Positions 51,030 through 60,185 are shown, numbered from the stretch's first letter. The stretch is 64,000 nt of DNA from Vibrio sp. FE10 (GCF_030297155.1 NZ_AP028067.1:2914001-2978000), one strand, 5' to 3'. Translations and numbers: made by a program. The notes: generated by a model not told the origin, from the sequence alone.

Positions 51030-51161
51030 GTGCCTGTCGTTTCTCTTCAAACTCCCTTCTATTTATCAGTAGAGTAAATAACGTAAGTTAATCCCCTGTT
51101 CATCTTTAAATCCGTATATTGGTTTCAACTACTCTTTGACACATTTACATTGGAGGTATCG

Positions 51162-51857
51162 ATGGATATCAAAAGCTTACTTAACCAAGCACTTAAATCA
51201 GATCTCGTTAAACAAGGTACTCAGAAGCTTTCCCAAGGATCTTCGAGTTTAAGCAGCCTTTCTAAAAGCAGTAACAGCGATGGCAAGAGTAGCAGTAAGA
51301 GCACACTAGGTGCCTTCGGTGCAGGTGCTGTTGGTGGTGGACTGTTAGGTGCGTTAATGGGTTCTAAGAAGACCAAGAAAATGGGTAAGAAAGCGGCTGG
51401 CATTGGCGGCGCAGCAGCACTGGGTGCTTTGGCTTATAAGGTCTACAACGACTATCAGTCTAAACAAGGTCAAACACCGAATATCGAACAGGCTCAATTT
51501 GATGAAAATGATGCAAACCACAGCGTTCTGATTCTACGATCGATGATAGCCGCGTCTAAAGCCGACGGGCATGTTGATGAAGAAGAGATGGCTAAGATAG
51601 AACAAGCCGTCGAGAACATGGGCGCAGATTATCAGCTGACCAAATTGGTGTCTGAAGAATTGCACAAGCCACTCGATCCAAGCGAGACCGCTCAGCTAGC
51701 AACCTCACCTCAACAAGCAAGTGAGATCTACTTAGCCTCTTTAATTGTGGCTGACGAGCAGAACTTTATGGAAAAGGCGTACCTCAAAGAGTTAGCTAAG
51801 CAACTCAACCTTGCTGATGAAGTTACTTATCAGCTTGAACAGCAAATATCCGGCTAA
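51162..51857 (+). CDS. TerB/DUF533-like membrane protein (YebE family)
   Basis: Start at 51162 is fixed by GGAGGT 5 bases upstream; a Met four codons earlier is possible. 231 residues. The N-terminal part is low-complexity Ser-rich (about 20-45), then a Gly-rich hydrophobic stretch (GAFGAGAVGGGLLGALMG) that could form a membrane segment, then a TerB-like domain (SMIAASKADGHVDEEEMAKIEQAV; residues 120-220). The Asp-rich DGHVDEEE loop resembles TerB metal-binding sites. Function is not known. Precedes the YaeP gene. Confidence 0.8.
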   Translation: MDIKSLLNQALKSDLVKQGTQKLSQGSSSLSSLSKSSNSDGKSSSKSTLGAFGAGAVGGGLLGALMGSKKTKKMGKKAAGIGGAAALGALAYKVYNDYQSKQGQTPNIEQAQFDENDANHSVLILRSMIAASKADGHVDEEEMAKIEQAVENMGADYQLTKLVSEELHKPLDPSETAQLATSPQQASEIYLASLIVADEQNFMEKAYLKELAKQLNLADEVTYQLEQQISG

Positions 51858-52061
51858 TCAGTAGATACTAAGCTGCTCAATAAGTACCCGCGAATCGTAA
51901 AGATCGACCTAAATGACAAGCTAACCAAGTGATATATCGAGCATCAACAAAATGAGATATTGAGCAAGGACAAACTAACTCTGAACTTAATCAGATCCAC
52001 TTTGTTTTTGCTTATCTCTATGTGTATATTGAGATCAGTTATCATTTGGTTAGGTATAAAA

Positions 52062-52265
52062 ATGAAAGTATACGATTGTTGTGATTTGGTGCGTGAACTG
52101 TATTCTCAAATTGGCAGTGGCGACCAAGGCTATATTCCTAAAGCGATCACCTGCGCTGTAAAAACATTGAATGACCTTGCTGCGGATGAGTCTCTTCCTA
52201 AAGAAGCAAGAGATAGCGCTGCATTTGCCGCAGCTAACCTACTGATCTCAGATTTCGAGGACTAA
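52062..52265 (+). CDS. yaeP: YaeP family protein (UPF0253)
   Basis: Start at 52062 gives 67 residues, the family length (E. coli YaeP is 66), beginning [20 protein letters not shown]. It aligns with E. coli YaeP over the [12 protein letters not shown] end. A longer open frame back to 51960 has a hydrophobic but non-homologous start. Function unknown. It stops 1 base before the next gene, indicating an operon. Confidence 0.9.
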   Translation: MKVYDCCDLVRELYSQIGSGDQGYIPKAITCAVKTLNDLAADESLPKEARDSAAFAAANLLISDFED

Positions 52266-52266
52266 T

Positions 52267-52458
52267 ATGAACCTCGCTAACTTTGAAAAGATGGATCCTG
52301 TAATGTTGATGAGCATCGTCAACATGAAGCTGCGTGACGACTTCGGTGGTGATTTGGATCGAGTAGTCAACTTCTACGAAATCGACAAAGCCGCATTAAT
52401 CGCGAAACTCGCGTCGGCTGGTTTTGAGTTCCTTGCCGAAGCCAAACAGTTTCGATAA
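52267..52458 (+). CDS. DUF4250 family small protein
   Basis: 63 residues, starting MNLANFEKMDPVMLMSIVNM and continuing with KLRDDFGG; the family core is this MDP-MLMSIVNMKLRD region. It follows yaeP immediately, and the pairing is common in Vibrio. Function unknown; no catalytic motif. Confidence 0.85.
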   Translation: MNLANFEKMDPVMLMSIVNMKLRDDFGGDLDRVVNFYEIDKAALIAKLASAGFEFLAEAKQFR

Positions 52459-52481
52459 TTAGTTAAAACAAACTTCCTATT

Positions 52482-52512
52482 AAAAGACCAACCTCTGTGT
52501 TGGTCTTTTTTT
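52482..52512 (+). terminator. Intrinsic terminator after the yaeP-DUF4250 pair
   Basis: AAAAGACCAA pairs with TTGGTCTTTT around CCTCTGTG, with a following T run. Confidence 0.9.
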
Positions 52513-52691
52513 GTTGGTGATACGTAATAAGTAATCAGGCAGTAAACCCGTTATAAATTATCTGTCTGCACCTATACTTTTATATCTTAGAGTCAACGAA
52601 CGCTCCTTGAACCGAAGCGTATTGTTGTATAGGCTACCTCAAATAGCATATAAAACTCATCATTCAACTTGATGATAGTGAAGGATTAACA

Positions 52692-53018
52692 ATGAAAAGA
52701 CTCGGACTTTTAGCCGTTATCGCAGCCACACTCACCGCCGGTTGCGCTTCAAATACTCAGCAAGACAACTTTCGTGAAGCCTCTTTTGAGCTGTGTAATA
52801 CCGAAGTCGATATCTACTCTGTCAGCCATGATGAAAGAGTACGCATCGTCTGCTCTGATGGCTCTAAATTCGCTTTAAGCAGCGAAGATACGCTAGAAGT
52901 AATGCGTGATATCAACATCGATTACTGTGATGGCGAAGGCCTAGGCAAGTTCAATGAAAGCCGCAAGTACTACTCGTTCAAGTGTAAGTCAGGCACCTTG
53001 CTCAGCATCAAAAAGTAG
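52692..53018 (+). CDS. Hypothetical lipoprotein
   Basis: 108 residues. Signal peptide with a lipobox LTAGC, so Cys18 would be lipidated. The mature part has five Cys residues, for example in SFELCNTEVDIYS, RIVCSDGS, DINIDYCDGEG and YYSFKCKSG, likely to form disulphides. I do not recognise a family. It may be Vibrio-specific. Ends at a terminator 20 bases later. Confidence 0.75.
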   Translation: MKRLGLLAVIAATLTAGCASNTQQDNFREASFELCNTEVDIYSVSHDERVRIVCSDGSKFALSSEDTLEVMRDINIDYCDGEGLGKFNESRKYYSFKCKSGTLLSIKK

Positions 53019-53038
53019 AATAGACACAAGCAAACGAC

Positions 53039-53070
53039 AAAGGGTTAATGTGAAAGCATTAGCCCTTTTT
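53039..53070 (+). terminator. Terminator after the lipoprotein gene
   Basis: AAAGGGTTAATG pairs with CATTAGCCCTTT (one T-G wobble) around TGAAAG, then a T run. Confidence 0.85.
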
Positions 53071-53113
53071 AGTACCCGCTCTTTATTACTTAGATAGATA
53101 ACCTTCAAACGTA

Positions 53114-53140
53114 AAAAAGGCTCCTATACAGGAGCCTTTC
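53114..53140 (-). terminator. Terminator copy 1 downstream of glyA
   Basis: AAAGGCTCCT pairs perfectly with AGGAGCCTTT; on the minus strand a run of six T follows. Confidence 0.85.
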
Positions 53141-53214
53141 AAATCATATTTTCAATCAAATAGCTTTAGTTCAAGGAAAAGGTGCAGAGTTTACAAACAC
53201 CTTTATCTAGAAAC

Positions 53215-53241
53215 AAAAAGGCCCCTATACAGGAGCCTTTC
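53215..53241 (-). terminator. Terminator copy 2 downstream of glyA
   Basis: Same hairpin with one base changed (GGCCCCT for GGCTCCT). In minus-strand RNA this becomes a U-G wobble, so the stem survives. Confidence 0.85.
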
Positions 53242-53349
53242 AAATCGCATTTTTCAATCAAATAGCTTTAGTTCAAGGAAAAGGCGCGGAGTTTACGAAT
53301 ATAAATGAGCACCTTTGACACAGAAATTAAGCTATTTGAGCCAGAAAAA

Positions 53350-54600
53350 TTAAGCGTAAACAGGTAGACGCTTACAAATTTCTAGAACTTTTGCTTTCGT
53401 TGCTTCGATAACAGACTCATCGCCCATGTTATCAAGGATGTCACACATCCAGCCAGCAAGAGCTTTCGCGTCTGCTTCTGAGAAACCACGGCGAGTAATA
53501 GAAGGAGAACCGATACGGATACCAGACGTAACGAACGGGCTACGTGGATCGTTTGGTACTGAGTTCTTGTTAACTGTGATGTTAGCTGAACCTAGTGCTG
53601 CATCTGCTTCTTTACCTGTGATGTCTTTGTCGATTAGATCAACGAGGAACAGGTGGTTCTCTGTAGAACCTGAAACGATGTTGTAACCACGCGCTAGGAA
53701 TTCAGCAACCATTGCTTTTGCGTTAGCAACTACGCGAGCTTGGTATTCTTTGAACTCTGGCTCTAGAGCTTCTTTGAACGCTACTGCTTTACCAGCGATA
53801 ACGTGCATTAGAGGGCCACCTTGGCCGCCTGGGAATACTGCTGAGTTAAGCTTCTTGTAAAGATCTTCACCTTCGTTAGAAAGGATAAGACCACCACGAG
53901 GACCAGCAAGCGTTTTGTGCGTTGTAGTCGTTACAACGTGAGCATGTGGAACTGGGTTAGGGTAAACACCTGCAGCGATAAGGCCAGCAACGTGCGCCAT
54001 ATCTACGAAGAAGTAAGCGCCTACTTTGTCAGCGATTTCACGCATGCGCTTCCAATCACAAACTTGAGAGTAAGCTGAGAAACCACCGATGATCATCTTA
54101 GGTTTGTGCTCAATAGCTAACGCTTCCATCTCTTCGTAATCGATTTGGCCAGCTTCATCGATACCGTAAGGAATGATGTTGTAAAGCTTACCAGAGAAGT
54201 TTACTGGAGAACCGTGAGTTAGGTGACCACCGTGCGCTAGGCTCATACCAAGAACCGTATCGCCAGCGTTTAGTAGCGCCATATACACAGCGTTGTTCGC
54301 TTGAGAACCTGAGTGAGGCTGTACGTTCGCGTATTGCGCACCAAATAGTTCACATGCACGTTCGATTGCTAGAGTTTCAACTTTATCTACGAACTCACAA
54401 CCACCGTAGTAACGCTTACCAGGGTAACCTTCAGCGTATTTGTTTGTAAGTTGAGAACCTTGAGCTTCCATTACACGTGGGCTTGTGTAGTTTTCTGAAG
54501 CGATAAGTTCGATGTGCTCTTCCTGACGAAGAGTTTCTTCTTGGATAGCTGCGAATAGATCCGCATCGTAATCAGCAATGTTCATGTCACGCTTAAGCAT
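53350..54600 (-). CDS. glyA: Serine hydroxymethyltransferase
   Basis: PLP enzyme that converts serine and THF to glycine and methylene-THF, the main source of one-carbon units for purines and thymidylate. 416 residues (417 in E. coli). The PLP lysine is in [14 protein letters not shown], and other motifs include [28 protein letters not shown] and [11 protein letters not shown]. One PurR box lies in the leader. It links to purN in this window. Confidence 0.98.
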   Translation of the reverse strand: MLKRDMNIADYDADLFAAIQEETLRQEEHIELIASENYTSPRVMEAQGSQLTNKYAEGYPGKRYYGGCEFVDKVETLAIERACELFGAQYANVQPHSGSQANNAVYMALLNAGDTVLGMSLAHGGHLTHGSPVNFSGKLYNIIPYGIDEAGQIDYEEMEALAIEHKPKMIIGGFSAYSQVCDWKRMREIADKVGAYFFVDMAHVAGLIAAGVYPNPVPHAHVVTTTTHKTLAGPRGGLILSNEGEDLYKKLNSAVFPGGQGGPLMHVIAGKAVAFKEALEPEFKEYQARVVANAKAMVAEFLARGYNIVSGSTENHLFLVDLIDKDITGKEADAALGSANITVNKNSVPNDPRSPFVTSGIRIGSPSITRRGFSEADAKALAGWMCDILDNMGDESVIEATKAKVLEICKRLPVYA

Positions 54601-54657
54601 CTGTATCTCCTGACTCAGATTGTACTGAAAGTTTCAAAAAAACCACACAACGACCGA

Positions 54658-54673
54658 AAGCAAACGTTTCCGT
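54658..54673 (-). promoter_or_regulatory. PurR-type operator in the glyA leader
   Basis: AAGCAAACGTTTCCGT matches 14 of 16 positions of the PurR consensus ACGCAAACGTTTGCGT. It lies about 57 bases upstream of the glyA ATG and about 20 bases downstream of a TAGAAT -10 (plus 54693-54698), so bound PurR would block transcription, as for E. coli glyA. The rest of the 347-base gap to yitT holds this promoter and the hairpin at 54877. Confidence 0.75.
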
Positions 54674-54876
54674 CACCGTTTTGATGTGACGCATTCTACA
54701 TAATTTGATCTAGGTCATAAAGAGCTAATTGCAATTTTATCATGCAGTTTTTTCATAATCACATATAAGATTCATCATGGTTATTAAGCATATCCAACCA
54801 AAGATGACGCTTACTGTCAATTTTACGATTTACACCCTGTAAAACGCAGATTACATAGGTTTACCTTAATTTTGCC

Positions 54877-54904
54877 CCTCTAGCTACCGAAAGCTAAGGT
54901 TTTT
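54877..54904 (+). terminator. Terminator-like hairpin in the leader of the yitT-like gene
   Basis: CCT(C)TAGCT pairs with AGCTA-AGG around ACCGAA, followed by five T residues; 44 bases before the start codon. Could be an attenuator. Confidence 0.5.
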
Positions 54905-54947
54905 CTCTACTATGCTCGCCTTTATTGGATAGGTAATTATAAAAACG

Positions 54948-55550
54948 ATGGAAAAACACACACGTAAAGAAGATTGGGTAGCAATCCTCACTGGTACGTT
55001 TTTAGTGGCGTTAGGCGTCTTCTTTTTACAGTCAGCAAACCTGCTTACTGGTGGCACGACTGGCTTGGCTCTGCTTTTGAGTCAATTTACGCCAGTAACC
55101 TTTGGTATTCTGTACTTTATTGCTAACTGTCCATTCTATCTATTGGCATGGAAACGATTTGGCCGTCACTTTGCAATAAGCAGTGCCATCTCCGGCGCTT
55201 TAGTGTCTGTGTTTGCCGATCATTTATACTTGGTGATTTCGTTAGAAGTTCATAATGAGATTTATTGTGCAGTCGCTGGCGGCTTATTAATGGGCTTAGG
55301 CATGCTGATCCTATTCCGTCATCGCTCAAGCTTGGGTGGCTTCAACGTATTGTGTTTGTTCATTCAAGATCGCTATGGTATCTCGGTAGGTAAAACCCAA
55401 ATGGCCATTGATGCCTGTATTTTGTTTGCATCCTTCTTCTTTGTATCGCCTTGGGTAATTGCCGTTTCTGTATTGGGTACCGCTGTGCTGAACATTGTAT
55501 TAGCAATGAATCACAAGCCTACTCGTTATTCGGTCAACTACGCGTCTTAG
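54948..55550 (+). CDS. YitT family membrane protein (DUF161)
   Basis: 200 residues with about five to six hydrophobic helices, no signal peptide cleavage. The N-terminal helix is preceded by basic KHTRKED and contains AILTGTFLVALGVFFL; TGGTTGLALLLSQ is the family-typical glycine-rich loop. The second half has SLGGFNVLCLF, a repeat of the same theme. Known family members have no firmly assigned transport substrate. Confidence 0.82.
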   Translation: MEKHTRKEDWVAILTGTFLVALGVFFLQSANLLTGGTTGLALLLSQFTPVTFGILYFIANCPFYLLAWKRFGRHFAISSAISGALVSVFADHLYLVISLEVHNEIYCAVAGGLLMGLGMLILFRHRSSLGGFNVLCLFIQDRYGISVGKTQMAIDACILFASFFFVSPWVIAVSVLGTAVLNIVLAMNHKPTRYSVNYAS

Positions 55551-55638
55551 AGTTCACTACCTGTTCTATCGTCACTGGCTACTCGACACTCTAGTTTCTA
55601 GCAGACTCAAGGCACGATAATCCAGATATAACTAAAAC

Positions 55639-55672
55639 AAAAAGGCTTTGGGGAGCACTCCAAAGCCTTTTG
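55639..55672. terminator. Bidirectional terminator between yitT-like gene and treC
   Basis: AAAGGCTTTGG (55641-55651) pairs with CCAAAGCCTTT (55660-55670), with A and T tracts. Confidence 0.9.
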
Positions 55673-55730
55673 TAAAAGCCTAAATCTTTAGGGGGACGTA
55701 AGAATTAGGTTTGTTGAAATAGAAACAAGA

Positions 55731-57410
55731 TTAATCTTCAATAAAAAGAATCCGCGTCTCATAAGGTCGTAATACTTGGTGATGAGACTTAACTGAACTC
55801 TCGCTCACATGATAATTGGACAACAGGCTCTTAGCCTTCATCATCTCAAAACGCTCAGGTAAAACGCATTCCGTTTCTTCACCATAGTAGTTGTTAATAC
55901 AAACCAAAGTCTGGTTATCACTTTCGCGAGAATACGCAAATACCGAAGAGTGCTCAGGCAATAGATCTTGATAGTTGCCATGAGTAATCACGGGTACTTC
56001 TTTACGTAACTCAATCAAGCTCTTGTAGAAATAGAAAACAGAGTCTTTATCTTCCAATGCTTGCTCGGCGTTGATCTCAGTGTAGTTATTCGCAACATCA
56101 AGCCATGGCTGTGATTGTGAAAAGCCTGCGTAAGTTTCATCGTTCCATTGCATTGGCGTACGAGAGTTATCACGAGATTTTTGCGCTAAAATCGCCATCA
56201 TATCCTGATGAGCCACACCATCACGGTTAACCATGATGTCGTACATGTTGGTGCTCTCTACATCACGATATTGGCTGATGTCGGTATAACCAGGGTTAGT
56301 CATACCAATCTCTTCGCCTTGATAGATATAAGGCGTGCCTTGCATCATGTGCACAGAAGCAGCCAGCATTTTAGCCGACTCAACACGATATTGTTTATCG
56401 TTACCCAAGCGGCTCACGACTCTTGGTTGGTCATGGTTACACCAAAACAGTGCTCCCCATCCTTTACCGTTCAAGCCCGTTTGCCAGTGATTGAAGATCG
56501 ACTTGAGCTGTAAGAAATCAAACGGCGCATTGGTCCACTTCTCACCATTGGTGTAATCAACCTTAAGGTGGTGGAAGTTAAACACCATCGATAACTCACT
56601 GTTATCAATGTTTGAGTATTGCTGACAATGTTCTAACGTGGTTGAAGACATCTCGCCTACGGTCACACTGCCGTATTTCTGGAATACCGCTTCACTGATC
56701 TCTTTTAGATATTCATGCACACGTGGGCCATCGGTATAGAAACGACGACCATCACCAATATCATCATTCGGGAAATCTTGCTGCTTTGAAATCAGGTTGA
56801 TCACGTCCAAGCGGAAACCATCAACGCCCTTCTCAGCCCAGAAGCTGATAACGTCTTTTACTTCTTCACGTACAACCGGGTTCTCCCAGTTGAGGTCGGC
56901 CTGTTCTTTCGCAAATAGATGTAAGAAATACTGACCAGTTGCATCATCCATTTCCCATGCATTACCACCAAACTTAGATTGCCAGTTGGTTGGTGCTTGA
57001 CCGTTTACTGGGTCTTTCCAGATGTAGTAATCGCGGTATGGGCTGCTTTTGTCACCCAATGCAGACTGAAACCATGCATGCTCTGTTGAAGTATGGTTTA
57101 CCACGATATCCATCACGATACGGATACCACGTTGATGCGCTTCAGCCAGCAATAAGTCGAAGTCTTCCATGGTGCCGAATTGAGGGTTAATCGCGTAGTA
57201 GTCTGAGATATCGTAACCATTGTCGATCATGGGTGACGCGTAAACTGGGGTTAGCCAAATCGCATCCACGCTCAAATGTTTGAGGTAATCCAGTTTCGAA
57301 ATGATCCCTTTGATATCGCCAGTGCCTTTACTGCCACTGTCACAAAAACTCTTTGGGTAGATTTGATAGATGGTTGCGGTTTTCCACCAACTTTCATCAT
57401 GCTCAGTCAT
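55731..57410 (-). CDS. treC: Alpha,alpha-phosphotrehalase
   Basis: Hydrolyses trehalose-6-phosphate to glucose and glucose-6-phosphate in the cytosol. GH13 family. The start at 57410 (MTEHDESWWKT) gives 559 residues and mirrors E. coli TreC, which starts MTHLPHWWQ; GTG at 57425 and ATG at 57416 are alternatives. The active-site sequence GFRLDVINLI carries the nucleophile Asp, VTVGEMSS the acid/base Glu, and NHDQPR the third carboxylate. Downstream of treB, behind a hairpin. Confidence 0.95.
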   Translation of the reverse strand: MTEHDESWWKTATIYQIYPKSFCDSGSKGTGDIKGIISKLDYLKHLSVDAIWLTPVYASPMIDNGYDISDYYAINPQFGTMEDFDLLLAEAHQRGIRIVMDIVVNHTSTEHAWFQSALGDKSSPYRDYYIWKDPVNGQAPTNWQSKFGGNAWEMDDATGQYFLHLFAKEQADLNWENPVVREEVKDVISFWAEKGVDGFRLDVINLISKQQDFPNDDIGDGRRFYTDGPRVHEYLKEISEAVFQKYGSVTVGEMSSTTLEHCQQYSNIDNSELSMVFNFHHLKVDYTNGEKWTNAPFDFLQLKSIFNHWQTGLNGKGWGALFWCNHDQPRVVSRLGNDKQYRVESAKMLAASVHMMQGTPYIYQGEEIGMTNPGYTDISQYRDVESTNMYDIMVNRDGVAHQDMMAILAQKSRDNSRTPMQWNDETYAGFSQSQPWLDVANNYTEINAEQALEDKDSVFYFYKSLIELRKEVPVITHGNYQDLLPEHSSVFAYSRESDNQTLVCINNYYGEETECVLPERFEMMKAKSLLSNYHVSESSVKSHHQVLRPYETRILFIED

Positions 57411-57513
57411 CGCCATCTCTAACACTCACTTACCAGAAAATATAAATAAAAAATCACCATGTGAATCATGGTCGAATAGCCGTTATAACTAAAAGAAAAA
57501 GCTATAACTAAGA

Positions 57514-57545
57514 GAAAAAGCGATGACTCACTTGAAGTCATCGCT
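57514..57545 (-). terminator. Terminator-like hairpin between treB and treC
   Basis: AGCGATGACT (57519-57528) pairs with AGTCATCGCT (57536-57545), and TTTTTCTC follows on the minus strand. It could lower treC relative to treB. Confidence 0.7.
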
Positions 57546-57556
57546 TGCTAAATGCA

Positions 57557-58981
57557 TTACGCGTTGGCGGTTTCTAGCTCGCCTTTCATCTGTGCTCGTT
57601 TATAGAAGAACAATGTCAGCGTTATCGGCAGTACAACCGCCACCAGCATCGCGACTAAGTAAACCGACCAATATTGAGGTTGAATCGATAAGATACCCGG
57701 TAAGCCACCAACACCGATACCATTCGCCATCACACCTGCACTACCACAGATTGCAGCCGCTGCAGCACTACCGATCATTGCGCTCAGCATTGGGAATTTG
57801 TATTTAAGGTTGATGCCGTACATCGCAGGTTCCGTTACACCTAGGTAAGCAGAGATTGCTGCTGGTACCGAGATGTCTCGTTCACCTTCACGTTTACTCA
57901 AAATAATGATGCCGACAACCGCTGAAGCTTGTGCGATGTTTGATAGCGCGATCAAAGGCCAGATTGGTGTGCCGCCTAAGTCTTGCATCAGTTGTAGATC
58001 CACAGCGTTGGTTGTGTGGTGAATACCCGTAATAACCAAAGGTGCGTAGAGGAAGCCAAAGACCACTGAACCAAGAATCGCGAAGTCACCAGTCATTGCC
58101 ACTTTAGCCGTGAATGCCACACCATCGCCTAGCATACGACCGAATGGGCCAATGAAAGCGTGCGCTAGAATCACAGACAAGATAATCGAGACAAATGGCA
58201 CGACAACAAGGTAGAGATAAGAAGGAACAATGCGCTTAAGGTTGGTCTCAATGAAGGCCAAAGCCACACCCGCTAACATCGCAGGGATCACCTGAGCTTG
58301 ATAACCGACCTTCTCAATCACGAACAAGCCAAAGTCCCACACCTCAGGTACCGATTTACCAATCATGTAAGCGTTCATCAACTGTGGAGAAACCAAGGTC
58401 ACACCGAGCGTAATACCCAAAATAGGCGTTCCGCCGAGTTTCTTAACTGTTGCCCAACACACACCAACCGGTAGGAAGAAGAAAATCGCTTCGCCAATCA
58501 ACCATAAGAAAGAGTGAACGGTTGCCCAGAATTGGCTGATTTCAACCAAGGTTTTGCCGTCGAACATGCGAATGTCGCCAATCACATTACGGAAACCAAG
58601 AATCAAACCACCAGTAATAATGGCAGGCAGTAGTGGTACGAAAATTTCGGCTAAATGGGAGATACCACGTTCAAGGAAGTTCATGTTCTGGCGAGCAGCC
58701 AACTTCGCCTCATCTTTTGATGATGCATCTTTGCCAGTTTGCTCAATCAGAAGTGCGTACACCTCATCAACCTCGGTGCCAATAACCACTTGGAATTGAC
58801 CTGCGTTAGTAAAGCAGCCTTTTACCAGCTTAAGCTTCTCTAGTTCTGCTTTGTTCGCTTGTTCCGTATCGTTCAATACAAAACGCAGTCGAGTCAGACA
58901 ATGGCTAACACTCGCAATATTCTCTTTGCCACCGACTAACTCGATAAGACGCGCAACGTCTTGCTTCGCTATCTTACTCAT
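57557..58981 (-). CDS. treB: PTS trehalose-specific EIIBC component
   Basis: Imports and phosphorylates trehalose to trehalose-6-phosphate, using a cytosolic EIIA. The start at 58981 gives 474 residues (473 in E. coli); seven further codons carry no homology. The EIIB domain (1-80) has the phosphocysteine in VSHCLTRLRF. The EIIC domain follows with about ten helices. No EIIA domain is fused, so it needs the shared EIIA-Glc type. Strong TreR-type control upstream. Confidence 0.96.
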   Translation of the reverse strand: MSKIAKQDVARLIELVGGKENIASVSHCLTRLRFVLNDTEQANKAELEKLKLVKGCFTNAGQFQVVIGTEVDEVYALLIEQTGKDASSKDEAKLAARQNMNFLERGISHLAEIFVPLLPAIITGGLILGFRNVIGDIRMFDGKTLVEISQFWATVHSFLWLIGEAIFFFLPVGVCWATVKKLGGTPILGITLGVTLVSPQLMNAYMIGKSVPEVWDFGLFVIEKVGYQAQVIPAMLAGVALAFIETNLKRIVPSYLYLVVVPFVSIILSVILAHAFIGPFGRMLGDGVAFTAKVAMTGDFAILGSVVFGFLYAPLVITGIHHTTNAVDLQLMQDLGGTPIWPLIALSNIAQASAVVGIIILSKREGERDISVPAAISAYLGVTEPAMYGINLKYKFPMLSAMIGSAAAAAICGSAGVMANGIGVGGLPGILSIQPQYWSVYLVAMLVAVVLPITLTLFFYKRAQMKGELETANA

Positions 58982-59052
58982 ACTACCCCACCCTGGTTTC
59001 ATTCAATTACTCATCTAAACCATGCAGCTATAACCACTCGGATTTAGATTAA

Positions 59053-59066
59053 TGGGAACATTCCCA
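59053..59066. promoter_or_regulatory. TreR-type operator 1
   Basis: TGGGAACATTCCCA is a near-perfect palindrome of the TreR type, lying just past the predicted start of treB transcription (-10 TATAAT at 59076-59081, start near 59070). Confidence 0.8.
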
Positions 59067-59107
59067 ATTACGGTTATTATAATGCCCACATAAATGATAA
59101 ATTAAAA

Positions 59108-59121
59108 TGGGAACAGTCCCA
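59108..59121. promoter_or_regulatory. TreR-type operator 2
   Basis: TGGGAACAGTCCCA, 55 bases centre to centre from operator 1, about five helical turns, upstream of the treB promoter. Suits looping or cooperative binding. Confidence 0.8.
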
Positions 59122-59124
59122 TTA

Positions 59125-59140
59125 ATTGAAAGAGATCACA
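59125..59140 (-). promoter_or_regulatory. CRP-like site upstream of treB
   Basis: On the minus strand TGTGATCTCTTTCAAT: a TGTGA half-site with a weaker TCAAT half-site after 6 bases. The centre is close to 61-63 bases before the predicted start, the class I distance. The promoter has no good -35, consistent with activator need. Confidence 0.6.
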
Positions 59141-59185
59141 CTCTAATTTTAATCTAAGCAGTTCAATTTCGCTTGATTGAGTGGA

Positions 59186-60130
59186 TTATAGAATCGGAGA
59201 TTGAGTGTGATGAGAGATCTCTGAATTGCCTAAAAGCTGAGATATCAATAGATTAGCGGCCAACTTGCCTGCAGATTGATACCCGGGATCAATGCTAAAT
59301 ACTCGCGGGAACAAGAAAGAGAGAAGATCATTGCCACCGACACCGGTCACCACCACATCTTCACGTTGTAGCTCTTGTAGACGTTTGATTACGCCAAGAG
59401 CCAATGTGTCACTGGCACACACAATCGCTTGAGTCGCAGGAGCAAGCACCTCATCCACCAACTGATAAGCACTTTCATGATGAAGTTGACCAGTACGATA
59501 GTTGGCGATCGAGCCTGTGACTTCACACCAATCCAGGTAGGCCTTAAGACGAAGCTCACCGGTTGATTTATCGCTAGGATCAACGCCAATGAAGCCAACA
59601 TCAGAGATCCCCTGATCCGATAGATGCGTTAACGCACTATTGATCACCTGTTGGTTATCGTAGTTAATCGACGTTACGTTCTCGGTATCCAGAGCAATCA
59701 CTACGGCTTTGTGTTCCCAAGCTTCGATTGCAGGAATATCGCAGTCAGTAAAGCCAAACACAATGATGCCATCTACATTGCGACGCTTAAGAACCTGAAG
59801 ATGCTCATTGGCTTTTTCTCTATCTAACTGACTTTCCATGATCACCACGTCGTAATCCGCTCGATATAACTCAGCCAGCATGGTGCTAACCGCTTTATTT
59901 TCAGAGGGAGAGTCCAGACGAGAAATGATGACACCGATGACTTTTTGACTGCCACCACGCATCGACTGCGCAGACTTTGAAGGCGTGTACCCAGATTCTT
60001 GAATTACTCTCTCCACCCTTTCACGGGTTTCAGGTTTCACTTTTGGATCATTGGTCAGAACGCGTGATACGGTTGACTTACCAACACCGGACAGCTTAGC
60101 AATATCGAGAATAGTGAGTTTTTTGCTCAT
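59186..60130 (-). CDS. treR: Trehalose operon repressor, LacI family
   Basis: Represses treBC; trehalose-6-phosphate is the inducer in E. coli. 314 residues (315 in E. coli). The HTH at the N terminus is LTILDIAKLSGVGKSTVSRVL with the hinge helix YTPSKSAQSMRG. The periplasmic-binding-protein-type core starts at QKVIGVIISRL. Two operators lie beyond its 3' end, upstream of treB. Own promoter not identified. Confidence 0.95.
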   Translation of the reverse strand: MSKKLTILDIAKLSGVGKSTVSRVLTNDPKVKPETRERVERVIQESGYTPSKSAQSMRGGSQKVIGVIISRLDSPSENKAVSTMLAELYRADYDVVIMESQLDREKANEHLQVLKRRNVDGIIVFGFTDCDIPAIEAWEHKAVVIALDTENVTSINYDNQQVINSALTHLSDQGISDVGFIGVDPSDKSTGELRLKAYLDWCEVTGSIANYRTGQLHHESAYQLVDEVLAPATQAIVCASDTLALGVIKRLQELQREDVVVTGVGGNDLLSFLFPRVFSIDPGYQSAGKLAANLLISQLLGNSEISHHTQSPIL

Positions 60131-60159
60131 AAAAAGTCTAACGTTAAAGGGAAGAGAAG

Positions 60160-60185
60160 AAAAAGTGAGGGCTAATCCCTCACTT
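60160..60185 (-). terminator. Terminator between the mliC-like gene and treR
   Basis: AAGTGAGGG (60163-60171) pairs with CCCTCACTT (60177-60185) and reads into T residues on the minus strand. This hairpin comes before treR in the minus-strand direction only after the mliC-like region; it separates the two genes. Confidence 0.75.

Larger units (their letters stand above)
53114..53298. repeat. Tandem duplication of the glyA terminator region (about 101-base period)
   Basis: Copy 1 begins at 53114 and copy 2 at 53215. They share the hairpin, then CAATCAAATAGCTTTAGTTC, AAGGAAAAGG and GTTTAC; copy 2 has a one-base insertion in a T run and a few substitutions. Each copy carries its own terminator. 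It fills most of the 331-base gap 53019-53349; no gene is seen. Confidence 0.9.

Noticed and set aside
51960..52061. Long N-terminal extension of YaeP
   Set aside because: YaeP family members are about 66 residues, and the ATG at 52062 matches that length.
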